NCBI GenBank assembly: GCA_022840405.1
Contig: JALHJR010000008.1
Coordinates: forward strand, 1-64,000
From: Tepidanaerobacter acetatoxydans_A
GTDB taxonomy: Bacteria; Bacillota; Thermosediminibacteria; Thermosediminibacterales; Tepidanaerobacteraceae
Direction: 5' to 3'
Length of the DNA stretch: 64,000 bases
The notes under the pieces were generated by a model. That model did no database searches. It saw only the letters and a list, made by a program, of their open reading frames with translations, and was not told the origin of the DNA. This document shows, one piece after another, positions 1-8,951 of this stretch (positions are counted from its first letter, which is position 1; every line of letters begins with the position of its first letter). Position numbers and translations under genes: made by a program.

Positions 1-301
1 TCTGTTCTTTTAGCATACTGGATAAGATATTAAAGCCTTCAGTTTCTTTAATAGATTGGTCTTTACATAGATGGTAAAGCCTTACAGCATGCTATGGCAA
101 CTTAATTCACGCTCTTGCAAGACTTGACGAAAAAGCATTTTAAAAAGGCTTAAAACAAAACTCTTTATAGGCTAGGGCTATATGGGAGTCAAAGCCAAAG
201 GTATTTGAGCAGGAAGTTGCACCAGAGGCTTTACACAAAACGTGTCAAGATATCCTCTGATTGCCAAGAAAATACCTAAAATATTAGAAAAGAACCTTTA
301 G
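1..301. other. Left-edge stretch without a recognisable gene
   Basis: No convincing reading frame, RNA gene or repeat was found. On the minus strand a stretch of about 30 codons is open to the window edge (roughly positions 2-90) but lacks a start codon and ribosome-binding site and is preceded by a stop. It could be the remnant of a degraded gene lying mostly to the left, but nothing in it could be assigned to a family. Confidence 0.3.
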
Positions 302-341
302 ATGGGGATTTTCTCTTACGTTTTAGGGGAATTTTTCCTCA

Positions 342-370
342 TTGATTTATTATATGTTAACAATTATATT
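342..370 (+). promoter_or_regulatory. Sigma-A-type promoter for the chemoreceptor
   Basis: TTGATT (342-347), a 17-nt spacer and TATATT (365-370) lie 46 bp upstream of the chosen start of the chemoreceptor gene. The match is to the housekeeping consensus; no sigma-D type motility promoter was seen. Prediction from sequence only. Confidence 0.45.
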
Positions 371-415
371 ATAATAAATATGACCTTGGCTAAACAAAAG
401 AATCGGAGGAAAAAG

Positions 416-2161
416 ATGACAAATAGCATAAATCGAAAACTAATGCTGTATTTTGGTACAATACTACTGGTAATAAGCCTTGCAATTGGAATCTTGAGCT
501 ATGTAAATAGCATAAAAGGCATGAATGATGTTCAAGCTCAAATATTAACGGATAAGCTGAGAGGTGATATAGCATCTGCAACATATTATTTTAACAACTT
601 TTATGGAACTGTCAGCCACAAAGACGGTACACTGCATGATGCCGAGGGGGAAAATATAGAAGGCAGGTACGAAATGGTAGATGTGATATTGGAAGACCTA
701 GGCGATGTAGCTACCATATTCGTAAAGGATGGAGATGACTTTAGAAGAATTTCATCAAATATTATGCTTGATAACGAAAAAAGAGCTGTAGGCACATTTT
801 TAGGCACTGACAGCAAAGCATACAAAACCGTATTAAATGGAGAAATTTACGTCGGCAGGGCAGAAATATTGGACCAGCCCTACTATACCGCATATAAACC
901 AATAAAGGACACCAAGGGTGAAATTGTAGGGCTTCTTTTTGTAGGTAAGTCAATAAAAGATTCCGACGCTCTCATTAAAGTTCACAGCTCAAAGTTATTG
1001 CGAAACGATCTAATTGTTATTCTGTTGAGCTTGATAATTGCCCTTTATTGCACTTCTCTTGCATCTAAGAGTTTATCCAGCCCAATAACTTATCTATCGA
1101 AAGAAATAGAAAAAATATCTGATTATAATTTAACCGAAGATAAAAGTAACAGTTTGGAGAAACTAACTAATCGGAAAGATGAAATCGGAATTATTGCTAA
1201 ATCTGTTATGAGCCTGCGCCAAAATTTAAAGAGTTTAATAAAAAATATACTGACTACATCTAACAGTGTAGCATCATCATCGCAAGAACTGTTTGCTACA
1301 TCGGAGCAGCTGTCAATAGCATCAGACGGAGTTGCTGAATCTATAGAAGAAATTGCAAAAGGTGCAACAGAACAAGCCATGGATACCGAAAAAGCGGCAG
1401 GGGATGTTATGACAATTAGCGAATTGATGTCGGAAAACGCTAAATGCGTATCTGAGTTGAATACCGCAGCTGATAATATAGATAAACAAAAAGAAGAAGG
1501 ATTTGTTATTTTGAACGAATTAGTCAAAAAAACTAAAGAAAACAAAAAAGCAATATCGGAAATACATAATGTCATTGAGAACACAAATGAAAATGCAGCC
1601 AGAATTGAAAATGCCAGTACAATGATACAAAAAATCGCAGAACAAACCAATTTACTATCACTAAATGCTGCAATAGAGTCGGCAAGAGCCGGCGAAGCAG
1701 GTAGGGGTTTTTCTGTAGTAGCTGATGAGATAAGAAATCTGTCAGAGCAATCCAACGAATTTGCCGAAAATATAGGTAAAATTATTAACGAATTGAAAGC
1801 GGCTACACAAAGATCTGTGTCAACTATAAACGATGTAGAGAAGGCTACGGTCGAACAAACACAAGGCGTGACTAATACTAAAGAAAAATTCGAGGCTATA
1901 GCGCTTGCTATTGATTCAATGAAAAACAGTGTAAATAAGATAAATGCTTCAGAGAAGAATATAAGTATAAAAAAAGACGGCCTGCAGGAAATTATTCAGT
2001 CCCTATCGGCGATAGCAGAAGAAAATGCAGCAAGCACCGAGGAATCTTCTGCGGTTGTAGAAGAACAAATAGCAGGCATAGCTGAAATATCAAGTTCGAG
2101 TAAGCAGCTAGCTGATCTTGCAAGGGAATTAAATGAGCTAATAGAACGCTTTGTAGTATGA
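416..2161 (+). CDS. Methyl-accepting chemotaxis protein with Cache sensor
   Basis: Transmembrane chemoreceptor that would signal to the CheA/CheW array. The start at 416 is chosen because a CGGAGGA ribosome-binding site (404-410) precedes it; an in-frame ATG at 302 would add 38 residues without such a site and would precede the predicted promoter. In the 581-residue product, a membrane segment (about 10-30) is followed by an extracytoplasmic single-Cache-type domain (about 35-195), a second membrane segment (about 200-222), a HAMP region and the cytoplasmic coiled-coil signalling domain. The conserved hairpin tip is visible as the NLLSLNAAIESARAGEAGRG stretch. The ligand cannot be read from sequence. 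Single-gene unit; no che genes nearby. Confidence 0.9.
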   Translation: MTNSINRKLMLYFGTILLVISLAIGILSYVNSIKGMNDVQAQILTDKLRGDIASATYYFNNFYGTVSHKDGTLHDAEGENIEGRYEMVDVILEDLGDVATIFVKDGDDFRRISSNIMLDNEKRAVGTFLGTDSKAYKTVLNGEIYVGRAEILDQPYYTAYKPIKDTKGEIVGLLFVGKSIKDSDALIKVHSSKLLRNDLIVILLSLIIALYCTSLASKSLSSPITYLSKEIEKISDYNLTEDKSNSLEKLTNRKDEIGIIAKSVMSLRQNLKSLIKNILTTSNSVASSSQELFATSEQLSIASDGVAESIEEIAKGATEQAMDTEKAAGDVMTISELMSENAKCVSELNTAADNIDKQKEEGFVILNELVKKTKENKKAISEIHNVIENTNENAARIENASTMIQKIAEQTNLLSLNAAIESARAGEAGRGFSVVADEIRNLSEQSNEFAENIGKIINELKAATQRSVSTINDVEKATVEQTQGVTNTKEKFEAIALAIDSMKNSVNKINASEKNISIKKDGLQEIIQSLSAIAEENAASTEESSAVVEEQIAGIAEISSSSKQLADLARELNELIERFVV

Positions 2162-2356
2162 GCTTAAATGACAATATCAATTTAAGATACCATGAATCGG
2201 CTGTGAAACACCTAACACATAATTTCATATAAGTGCAAGTGCAGATGTAAGCAGGCGGATTTCGGCTAATTATTGATACCAAAGGGGAATAAATAACCAT
2301 ATCATATCTAGCCTTAATGGATAAAAAGGATGCAACAACAGTTTAAATACCGTTGA

Positions 2357-2737
2357 CTATAAGTTATTCTCCATATATTTTGCCAAGGCGGTTGCATCCT
2401 TAATTTCCAAATGATTTTCTCCTGCAAGAGATTCCAGGTGATGTGTAAATTCGTGTAGAAGCACATCACTTAGTTTTACTTTTAAAACATCCAAAGGCAT
2501 ACCTCGATATACCTTTTTAAGAGAGCCATAATATATCCTGATTTGCCTGCCGGTTATATCTGAGCTATATTCCCCCATGACATATAACTTATGGGGGTCT
2601 TTACTGTTTTTATGCAGCTTATAATTCGGCAGTAATATAATGCCCTTGTTTAATCTGCGAAAAAACTCCCTAGGGATTTCTTCTGCAATTTCATCCAGAA
2701 TCTCTAGAATTTCATTTATAGATGGAAAAGCATCCAT
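2357..2737 (-). CDS. Zincin-like metallopeptidase family protein
   Basis: Small 126-residue protein with a zinc-metalloprotease signature, HEFTHH (HExxH plus a following H), near residue 95, followed by LESLAGE, which may give the third ligand. Overall length and layout match the small zincin-like family found in many bacteria (COG3824 type), for which no substrate is known. No signal peptide or membrane segment, so probably cytoplasmic. It lies downstream of the oxidoreductase gene on the same strand (about 110 bp gap), so co-transcription is possible. The proteolytic role is inference from the motif alone. Confidence 0.7.
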   Translation of the reverse strand: MDAFPSINEILEILDEIAEEIPREFFRRLNKGIILLPNYKLHKNSKDPHKLYVMGEYSSDITGRQIRIYYGSLKKVYRGMPLDVLKVKLSDVLLHEFTHHLESLAGENHLEIKDATALAKYMENNL

Positions 2738-2847
2738 TACAATAATTCCTTTCGATTTGACCGGCCTTTAGTTGTTGATGTCAGAGCATTTAATTTTACA
2801 TTAAAGGATAATTGAGGAGCTACATTAAACGGAAAACAAGAACATAA

Positions 2848-3837
2848 TTATTTACAATTATCCGCAGGAAAGACTATCCCCATCTGCCTTCTTGCTTCAT
2901 CCAACACATTCATCACTGATAGGGAAAGTTCATGTGAATTAATATAAGACTCGATTTTCCCGGTCTTTATCAAGTTAATAAATTCAGCTGCTTCATAATA
3001 CATGTCATCTTCTATCTGAGGTCGAGAAATATTTTGGACACTGTCTTTTCGATAATGTATTGTAACTTTTTGAGGTACGGAAATCTTATCGATAACCATG
3101 TTTCCGTTTTCGCCCTGAATCTCGCTTAAAACTGCCGAATCGGTTATCTTGGAATGTATTATCACAGCTTCCATTTCCTCATATTTAAGGCAGACAGTGC
3201 CTTGCCCGTCTACTCCGGATTCCAGCATTGTACCAATTGCCGCGATATCTTTAGGAATACCGAATAAATTTATTACAAAATATGTGCAGTAAACACCTAT
3301 GTCCATTAATGAACCGGCAGAAAAGGCGGGGTCAAAAATATTATAACGTTTTCCTTGCTTAAATCCATCATATCTGGAAGAATACTGGCAAAAGTTCGCT
3401 ATTACTCTTCGAATTTTGCCCAATTTATGTAAATTATCTTTTACTGCAATGAAATTGGGCAAAAAACCGGTTTTTAATGCCTCCACGAGCACGACGTTAT
3501 TGTCTTTGGAGGCTTTTATCATATTTTTCACTTCGTTACTATTGGAAGCCAAGGGCTTTTCACATAAAACATGTTTTTTGTGGTTCATAAAAAGTATGGA
3601 TTGTTCTGCATGCAAGGAATTTGGGCTTGCTATGTAAACGGCATCAATTAACGGACTTTTTGCCATCACATCTAAATCTGTGAATATATTTTTGACAGAG
3701 TATTTTTCCGCAAACTTCTTGGCTTTTTCCTCGGTTCGGGAATAAACAGCAGCAAGTTTAAAATCCTCATTTAAACTTGCTCCCTTTATAAATGCATCGG
3801 TAATCCAGCTTGTACCGATAACTCCAAATCTAACCAT
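2848..3837 (-). CDS. Gfo/Idh/MocA family NAD(P)-dependent oxidoreductase
   Basis: Predicted sugar or cyclitol dehydrogenase of 329 residues. The N-terminal Rossmann fold shows the dinucleotide-binding GVIGTSWI motif right at the start and the family EKPLASN motif near residue 95; the C-terminal half is the alpha/beta substrate domain. The start at 3837 is preferred over an upstream in-frame start because AAAGGAGGG lies 8 bp ahead of it. No sugar-transport or catabolic partner is adjacent, so the substrate is unknown. A member acting as a dehydrogenase on trans-1,2-dihydrodiol-like or scyllo-inositol-like compounds would also fit. Confidence 0.85.
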   Translation of the reverse strand: MVRFGVIGTSWITDAFIKGASLNEDFKLAAVYSRTEEKAKKFAEKYSVKNIFTDLDVMAKSPLIDAVYIASPNSLHAEQSILFMNHKKHVLCEKPLASNSNEVKNMIKASKDNNVVLVEALKTGFLPNFIAVKDNLHKLGKIRRVIANFCQYSSRYDGFKQGKRYNIFDPAFSAGSLMDIGVYCTYFVINLFGIPKDIAAIGTMLESGVDGQGTVCLKYEEMEAVIIHSKITDSAVLSEIQGENGNMVIDKISVPQKVTIHYRKDSVQNISRPQIEDDMYYEAAEFINLIKTGKIESYINSHELSLSVMNVLDEARRQMGIVFPADNCK

Positions 3838-3969
3838 GAGCAGTACCCTCCTTTGATATGCTAAAATTTTAATCATAGATTTACTTTAATGTCATCACCA
3901 TGATAATATAGCAAATCCTTGTTTTTTTCAATACAACAAAATATCCCCTCTAATTTATCTTAAATTATA

Positions 3970-3998
3970 TTGACAAATATTTATCAATATTGTATTAT
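3970..3998 (+). promoter_or_regulatory. Promoter of the Wood-Ljungdahl operon
   Basis: A near-consensus housekeeping promoter: TTGACA (3970-3975), 17-nt spacer, TATTAT (3993-3998). Transcription would begin near 4005, about 57 nt upstream of the first gene. No comparably good promoter was noticed in the roughly 20 kb of tightly packed co-directional genes that follow. Confidence 0.75.
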
Positions 3999-4009
3999 GA
4001 ATTCAGGGA

Positions 4010-4027
4010 TTGTGAAAATAATAACAA
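4010..4027 (+). promoter_or_regulatory. Candidate Rex operator at the WLP promoter
   Basis: TTGTGAAAATAATAACAA matches the clostridial Rex consensus TTGTTAA-N4-TTAACAA at 12 of 14 defined positions and sits immediately downstream of the predicted start site, a repressing position. A rex gene is present at 56455-57156. Rex control of fermentation and WLP genes is known from other Clostridia; binding here is inferred. Confidence 0.55.
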
Positions 4028-4061
4028 ATTTAAAATATTAATATGAAGAGGGGTATTTATT

Positions 4062-4481
4062 ATGGTAAAGATTCTTTTTGAAAAAGACCTTTGCCTTGGA
4101 TGCAAGACCTGTGAATTAGCTTGTGCGGCAGCTCATTCTGCAGCTAAGAGCTTAGTCGGTGCTATAAAGGAGAACAAAATCTCACGACTTAGAATAAGGA
4201 CAAAGGGTGGTAAACTGAAATTAGAGCAGTGCATGCTTTGTGCAAATCCTCGCTGTATAGCTGCCTGCCCGACCGGTGCACTGTCAAAGGATAAGGAGTC
4301 CGGAATTATAAAGGTAAATAAGATGGCATGTACAGGCTGCGGTCTTTGCGAAGATGCATGTCCCTTTGGTGCTATTGAACTACATACATTTCCTACCATG
4401 TGCGACAGATGTATGCATTCGGGTAAGCCGTTATGCGCTATGTCGTGCCCAACAAGAGCGTTAAAGGTAAAGATTGTATAA
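4062..4481 (+). CDS. cooF: CooF-like polyferredoxin for CODH
   Basis: Electron-transfer protein of 139 residues, probably the redox partner of the CO dehydrogenase encoded next. Four cysteine clusters are visible: CLGCKTCELAC near residue 11, CMLCANPRCIAAC near 66, CTGCGLCEDAC near 92, and CDRCMHSGKPLCAMSC near 112, enough for four [4Fe-4S] clusters, as in the CooF/HycB/DmsB family. No signal peptide, so cytoplasmic. First gene of the operon, 19 bp upstream of acsA. It could pass electrons between CODH and a hydrogenase or other oxidoreductase encoded elsewhere; no such partner lies in this window. Confidence 0.85.
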   Translation: MVKILFEKDLCLGCKTCELACAAAHSAAKSLVGAIKENKISRLRIRTKGGKLKLEQCMLCANPRCIAACPTGALSKDKESGIIKVNKMACTGCGLCEDACPFGAIELHTFPTMCDRCMHSGKPLCAMSCPTRALKVKIV

Positions 4482-4500
4482 AAAAACATGAGGTGATGGT

Positions 4501-6402
4501 ATGTCTGAAGATTTCAAGTGTTTAAGTTGCGATAAAGCTAATTATAAATTGATAGAGAAAGCAAAAAACGAAAAAATTGAAACAGTCTGGGACAGGGCTG
4601 AAGCAATGCAGCCACAATGTGGTTTTGGAGAAATGGGTCTTTGCTGTACTAATTGTTCTATGGGGCCATGCCGTATAGTTAAAGTGAGTGAAGACGGTCC
4701 CAAAAAAGGAATATGCGGTGCAGATGAGGATACTATAGCTGCAAGAAATCTTGCTCGTTCGATTGCTGCCGGTTCGTCTGCTCATTCAGACCACGGCAGG
4801 GATATTGCTCATGCATTGTATAATGCCGCAAAAAATCCCGAATCAGGCTATAAAGTAAAAAATCCGGAGAAACTTATTTCTCTTGCAAAAGAATGGGATA
4901 TATCAACAGAAAATCTTGATATAAAAGATATAGCTGCAAAGGTCGCTGAAGCAGCACTTCAAGAATTTGGCAAACCCTTCGGGCATCTTAGATTTGTGGA
5001 TAGAGCACCTGAGGATAGAATTGATATTTGGAAAAAGATGAATGTGGTGCCTCGGGCCATAGATAGAGATATTGTGGAAGTTTTACACTCAACACATATC
5101 GGCTGTGATGCAGACTATAGGAATATTATGGTTGCGGCTACAAGGGCGGCGCTGAGCGATGGATGGGGCGGTTCCATGATAGGAACAGAGCTTTCGGATA
5201 TCTTATTTGGCGTACCCGAGCCTCATGAGATTGAGGCAAATCTAGGAGTGTTTAAAGAAAACGAAGTAAACTTAGTAATACATGGCCATGAACCTACATT
5301 ATCAGAGGCTATACTTGTTGCTGTAAATGATCCGGAATTAGTCGAGCTTGCTAAAAAACAAGGTGCTGAAGGAATCAACCTTGTCGGCATGTGCTGCACC
5401 GGAAACGAAATTGCCATGCGGCACGGTATACCGATGGCAGGCAACTTTTTTCAGCAGGAACTTGCAATAATTACCGGAGCGGTAGATGCAATGGTAGTTG
5501 ATGTGCAGTGCATCATGCCTGCCCTGTCTCAAGTTGCAAAATGTTATCATACAAAACTCATAACTACTTCACCTAAAGCTAAAATTCCAGGCGCTATTCA
5601 CATGCAATTTAATGAGGAAGAGGCTATAGAATCGGCTAAAAAAATTGTAAGAGAGGCTGTAAGCAATTTTAAAAACAGATGTGGAAACATATTGATTCCC
5701 CAAGAAAAATCCAAGGGCTTCGTAGGCTATAGCAATGAAGCCATTATAAATGCCTTGGATGGTGTTGCAAACGGCGTTGCCCATCCCATGGGTACGGTAA
5801 AACCACTGGCAGATGCTATAAAGTCGGGAGTATTACGGGGAGCGGCAGCTATTGTAGGGTGCAACAATCACAAGGTTTTACACGATAAAGGCCATGTGGA
5901 ACTTGCCAAAGAACTTATAAAAAATGATGTGCTGGTTGTAACCACAGGATGCGGTGCTTATGCCTGTATAAAGGAAGGTCTTATGTCAAAAGAGGCGGCT
6001 AAATTCTGCGGCAAAGGCCTTGCTACTGTTTGCGAACTGGTAAAAATACCTCCGGTACTTCATATGGGCTCTTGTGTGGATATAAGCAGAATACTGCTGC
6101 TGCTTTCGGAGCTGGCTAAGTTTATGAATGTGGACATAAAAGATCTTCCGGCAGCAGGAGCAGCTCCGGAGTGGATGTCGGAAAAGGCGCTTTCAATCGG
6201 GACTTATGTTGTTGCCTCGGGAGTATACACCATGCTGGGCGTGGCACCGCAAGTGACAGGTTCTGAGAACCTGACAAGATTCCTCACAGATGATATTAAA
6301 GATATATATGGCGGGTGTTTTGATATAGAGGCGAATCCGCAGAAGGCGGCAGAAAAAATAATTGACCATATTGAGAAAAAGAGAAAATCTCTTAACATAT
6401 AA
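4501..6402 (+). CDS. acsA: Anaerobic CO dehydrogenase catalytic subunit
   Basis: Ni-Fe-S carbon monoxide dehydrogenase (CooS/AcsA), 633 residues, the usual length. It interconverts CO2 and CO; with acetyl-CoA synthase it forms the carbonyl branch of the Wood-Ljungdahl pathway. The N-terminal cysteines for the B and D clusters are present (C40, CC at 48-49, C52, C57), as are the C-cluster region motifs HIGCDADYRN, GCNNHKVLHDKGH, TTGCGAYAC and GSCVDISR. A good GAGGTGAT ribosome-binding site precedes the ATG. The cooC-type maturation gene follows, and acsB lies 12 kb downstream in the same operon. Confidence 0.97.
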   Translation: MSEDFKCLSCDKANYKLIEKAKNEKIETVWDRAEAMQPQCGFGEMGLCCTNCSMGPCRIVKVSEDGPKKGICGADEDTIAARNLARSIAAGSSAHSDHGRDIAHALYNAAKNPESGYKVKNPEKLISLAKEWDISTENLDIKDIAAKVAEAALQEFGKPFGHLRFVDRAPEDRIDIWKKMNVVPRAIDRDIVEVLHSTHIGCDADYRNIMVAATRAALSDGWGGSMIGTELSDILFGVPEPHEIEANLGVFKENEVNLVIHGHEPTLSEAILVAVNDPELVELAKKQGAEGINLVGMCCTGNEIAMRHGIPMAGNFFQQELAIITGAVDAMVVDVQCIMPALSQVAKCYHTKLITTSPKAKIPGAIHMQFNEEEAIESAKKIVREAVSNFKNRCGNILIPQEKSKGFVGYSNEAIINALDGVANGVAHPMGTVKPLADAIKSGVLRGAAAIVGCNNHKVLHDKGHVELAKELIKNDVLVVTTGCGAYACIKEGLMSKEAAKFCGKGLATVCELVKIPPVLHMGSCVDISRILLLLSELAKFMNVDIKDLPAAGAAPEWMSEKALSIGTYVVASGVYTMLGVAPQVTGSENLTRFLTDDIKDIYGGCFDIEANPQKAAEKIIDHIEKKRKSLNI

Positions 6403-6445
6403 AAATAACAAAAGTAACTATAAAGAACTAAAGGATGTGCTGCCC

Positions 6446-7225
6446 ATGAAGATAGCAATTACCGGCAAAGGCGGTGTAGGTAAAACCACGTTTGCCGGAG
6501 TTCTTTCGAAAGTATTGGCCGAAGAAGGCTATGGGGTGCTTGCTGTTGATGCGGACCCAGATGCAAACCTTCCAATGGCTTTAGGTATTCCTGAAGAAAA
6601 ATTATCATCCATAACCCCTCTTTCAGAAATAAAAGATATTATCGCTAAAAGAACTGAAGCTGTTCCGGGGGTATTTGGTCAGATGTTTAAGCTAAATCCG
6701 AAAGTGGACGATATACCTGAAAAATATTGTATCGAACATGATGGCATAAAGCTTCTTGTAATGGGCACTGTAAAAGCAGGAGGTTCGGGGTGCATATGCC
6801 CTGAACATGCTTTTCTGAGGGCATTGATGCAGCACCTACTTTTAACACCTCAGGAAGCATTGATAATGGATATGGAAGCGGGCATTGAGCATCTGGGAAG
6901 AGCCACGGCAGATTGTGTAGATGCGTTTATTGTTATAGCAGAACCTGGCCAAAGGAGTATACAAACATTAAAAACTATTAAAAAGCTGGCTTTGGATATT
7001 GGAATACAAAAAATATTTGTGGTAGGTAATAAAATAAGGACTAATGAGGAAAAATCGTTTATAATAAATGCATGCGAAAATATTTCAATATTAGGCTTTC
7101 TTCCTTATGATGCAGCTCTAATTGAAGCGGATATGCAGGGGAAAACACCTTTTAATAAAAGCGAATGTTATACTGATGAAGTAAGAGCTATCAAGGATAA
7201 AATTTTAAATTTAATAAATAATTAA
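6446..7225 (+). CDS. cooC: CooC-type nickel-insertion ATPase (first copy)
   Basis: ATPase of the MinD/ParA type that loads nickel into CODH. The 259-residue protein begins MKIAITGKGGVGKTTFAG, with the deviant Walker A at the N-terminus, and has the CxC metal-binding motif in GSGCICPEHA near residue 110. The start at 6446 is chosen because homologues begin at this methionine and AAGGAT lies upstream; a longer frame starting at 6362 would overlap acsA. Its position directly after acsA supports CODH as client. A second paralogue lies at 14246-15025. Confidence 0.9.
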   Translation: MKIAITGKGGVGKTTFAGVLSKVLAEEGYGVLAVDADPDANLPMALGIPEEKLSSITPLSEIKDIIAKRTEAVPGVFGQMFKLNPKVDDIPEKYCIEHDGIKLLVMGTVKAGGSGCICPEHAFLRALMQHLLLTPQEALIMDMEAGIEHLGRATADCVDAFIVIAEPGQRSIQTLKTIKKLALDIGIQKIFVVGNKIRTNEEKSFIINACENISILGFLPYDAALIEADMQGKTPFNKSECYTDEVRAIKDKILNLINN

Positions 7226-7243
7226 AATTAAGGAGGAAATGAA

Positions 7244-8923
7244 ATGAGTTATAAGAGTGATATCGAAATTGCCCAAGAGGCAAAAATCGAGCATATTAAG
7301 GATGTAGCGACAAAAATTGGCCTATGTGAGGACGATATTGAATATTACGGTAAGTATAAGGCGAAAATCGATTATAATCTACTAAAACGCTTTGAAGATA
7401 AAAAAGATGCCAAACTAATACTTACAACAGCTATTAATCCAACTCCTGCAGGTGAAGGCAAGACTACGACTACCGTAGGCTTAGGTGATGCACTCAGAAG
7501 ACTTGGTAAAAATGCAATGATAGCCTTGAGAGAGCCATCTCTCGGACCGGTATTCGGTATAAAAGGCGGTGCAGCAGGAGGCGGATATGCACAGGTAGTT
7601 CCTATGGAGGACATAAACCTTCATTTTACCGGAGATTTTCATGCAATTGGTGCGGCAAACAACCTTTTAGCAGCAATGATAGATAACCACATTTATCAGG
7701 GAAATGAGCTCAACATCGATCCTCGTCGCATTACTTGGAAGAGATGTGTAGACATGAATGATCGACAGCTCAGATTCGTGGTTGACGGTCTCGGCGGTAA
7801 AGCCAATGGGACACCTCGAGAGGATGGTTATGATATTACGGTAGCTTCAGAGATAATGGCTGTATTTTGCCTGGCAAGTGATATAGAAGATTTGAAAAAT
7901 AGGCTTGCACGAATAATAATTGGTTATACATATGACGGAAAGCCGGTTACAGCCGGACAGCTAAAAGCTCAGGGAGCCATGGCTGCACTTTTAAAAGATG
8001 CCTTTAAACCTAATTTAGTGCAAACCCTTGAAGGAACACCTGCATTTGTCCATGGTGGGCCTTTTGCCAATATAGCACATGGCTGCAACAGTATAATAGC
8101 GACAAAAATGGCTCTAAAACTGGCTGATTATGTGGTAACTGAGGCAGGCTTCGGTGCAGATTTGGGTGCGGAAAAATTCTTGGATATAAAATGCCGCATG
8201 GCAGATATTAGACCGGATGCCGTTGTAATTGTGGCAACTATTCGGGCCTTGAAATATAATGGCGGGGTCAAGAAAGAAGACTTAAATCAGGAAAACCTTG
8301 ATGCATTAAAGAAAGGTCTACCAAATCTTTTAAAACATGTGGAGAACATTACCGAAAAATATGGCATACCGGCAGTTGTTGCTATCAATCAATTCCCAAC
8401 TGATACCGAAAGAGAGCTGGCACTGGTTCAAGAAGAATGCAAGCGTCTAGGCGTAAATGCAGTGCTTTCCGAGGTTTGGGCAAAAGGCGGCGAAGGCGGC
8501 TTGGAACTTGCAAAAGAAGTTGTGAGAATTATTGAAGAAGGTAAAAATAACTTCAAACCCATCTACGATTTAGATATGGGTATTGCAGATAAAATAACTA
8601 CTATAGCCAAAGAAATATACGGTGCTGATGGTGTCGAATTTGCCCCTGCAGCATTAAAAGAAATAAATACATTGGAAGAACTAGGATTTAAAAATGTGCC
8701 TGTATGTATAGCAAAAACCCAATATTCTCTAACCGATGATCCTAAACTACTAGGACGACCGACCGGATTTAAGATAAATGTAAGAAACGTAAAAATCTCT
8801 GCAGGTGCAGGATTTGTTGTAGCACTTACCGGTACTATCATGACAATGCCCGGCCTACCAAAGCGTCCGGCAGCAGAAAAAATAGATGTAGATGTCAATG
8901 GAAAGATAACGGGACTCTTTTAA
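7244..8923 (+). CDS. fhs: Formate-tetrahydrofolate ligase
   Basis: Formyl-THF synthetase, first THF-dependent step of the methyl branch: formate + THF + ATP to 10-formyl-THF. In acetate-oxidising bacteria it runs in reverse and yields ATP. The 559-residue length is canonical. The nucleotide loop TPAGEGKTTTT is at residues 67-77, and EPSLGPVFGIKGGAAGGGYAQ-type sequence follows. AAGGAGG precedes the ATG. No formate dehydrogenase is encoded in the window. Confidence 0.97.
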   Translation: MSYKSDIEIAQEAKIEHIKDVATKIGLCEDDIEYYGKYKAKIDYNLLKRFEDKKDAKLILTTAINPTPAGEGKTTTTVGLGDALRRLGKNAMIALREPSLGPVFGIKGGAAGGGYAQVVPMEDINLHFTGDFHAIGAANNLLAAMIDNHIYQGNELNIDPRRITWKRCVDMNDRQLRFVVDGLGGKANGTPREDGYDITVASEIMAVFCLASDIEDLKNRLARIIIGYTYDGKPVTAGQLKAQGAMAALLKDAFKPNLVQTLEGTPAFVHGGPFANIAHGCNSIIATKMALKLADYVVTEAGFGADLGAEKFLDIKCRMADIRPDAVVIVATIRALKYNGGVKKEDLNQENLDALKKGLPNLLKHVENITEKYGIPAVVAINQFPTDTERELALVQEECKRLGVNAVLSEVWAKGGEGGLELAKEVVRIIEEGKNNFKPIYDLDMGIADKITTIAKEIYGADGVEFAPAALKEINTLEELGFKNVPVCIAKTQYSLTDDPKLLGRPTGFKINVRNVKISAGAGFVVALTGTIMTMPGLPKRPAAEKIDVDVNGKITGLF

Positions 8924-8951
8924 ACCTGTTTGACATAAAGGTGGTTTTCTG

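Noticed and set aside
1123..1755. Long antisense frame opposite the chemoreceptor signalling domain
   Set aside because: No ribosome-binding site or recognisable domain; low-complexity Ser/Ala/Leu composition is typical of a shadow of coiled-coil coding DNA.
3900..4061. Cobalamin riboswitch upstream of the WLP operon
   Set aside because: No B12-box-like GCCACTG sequence and too little room for the structured domain.
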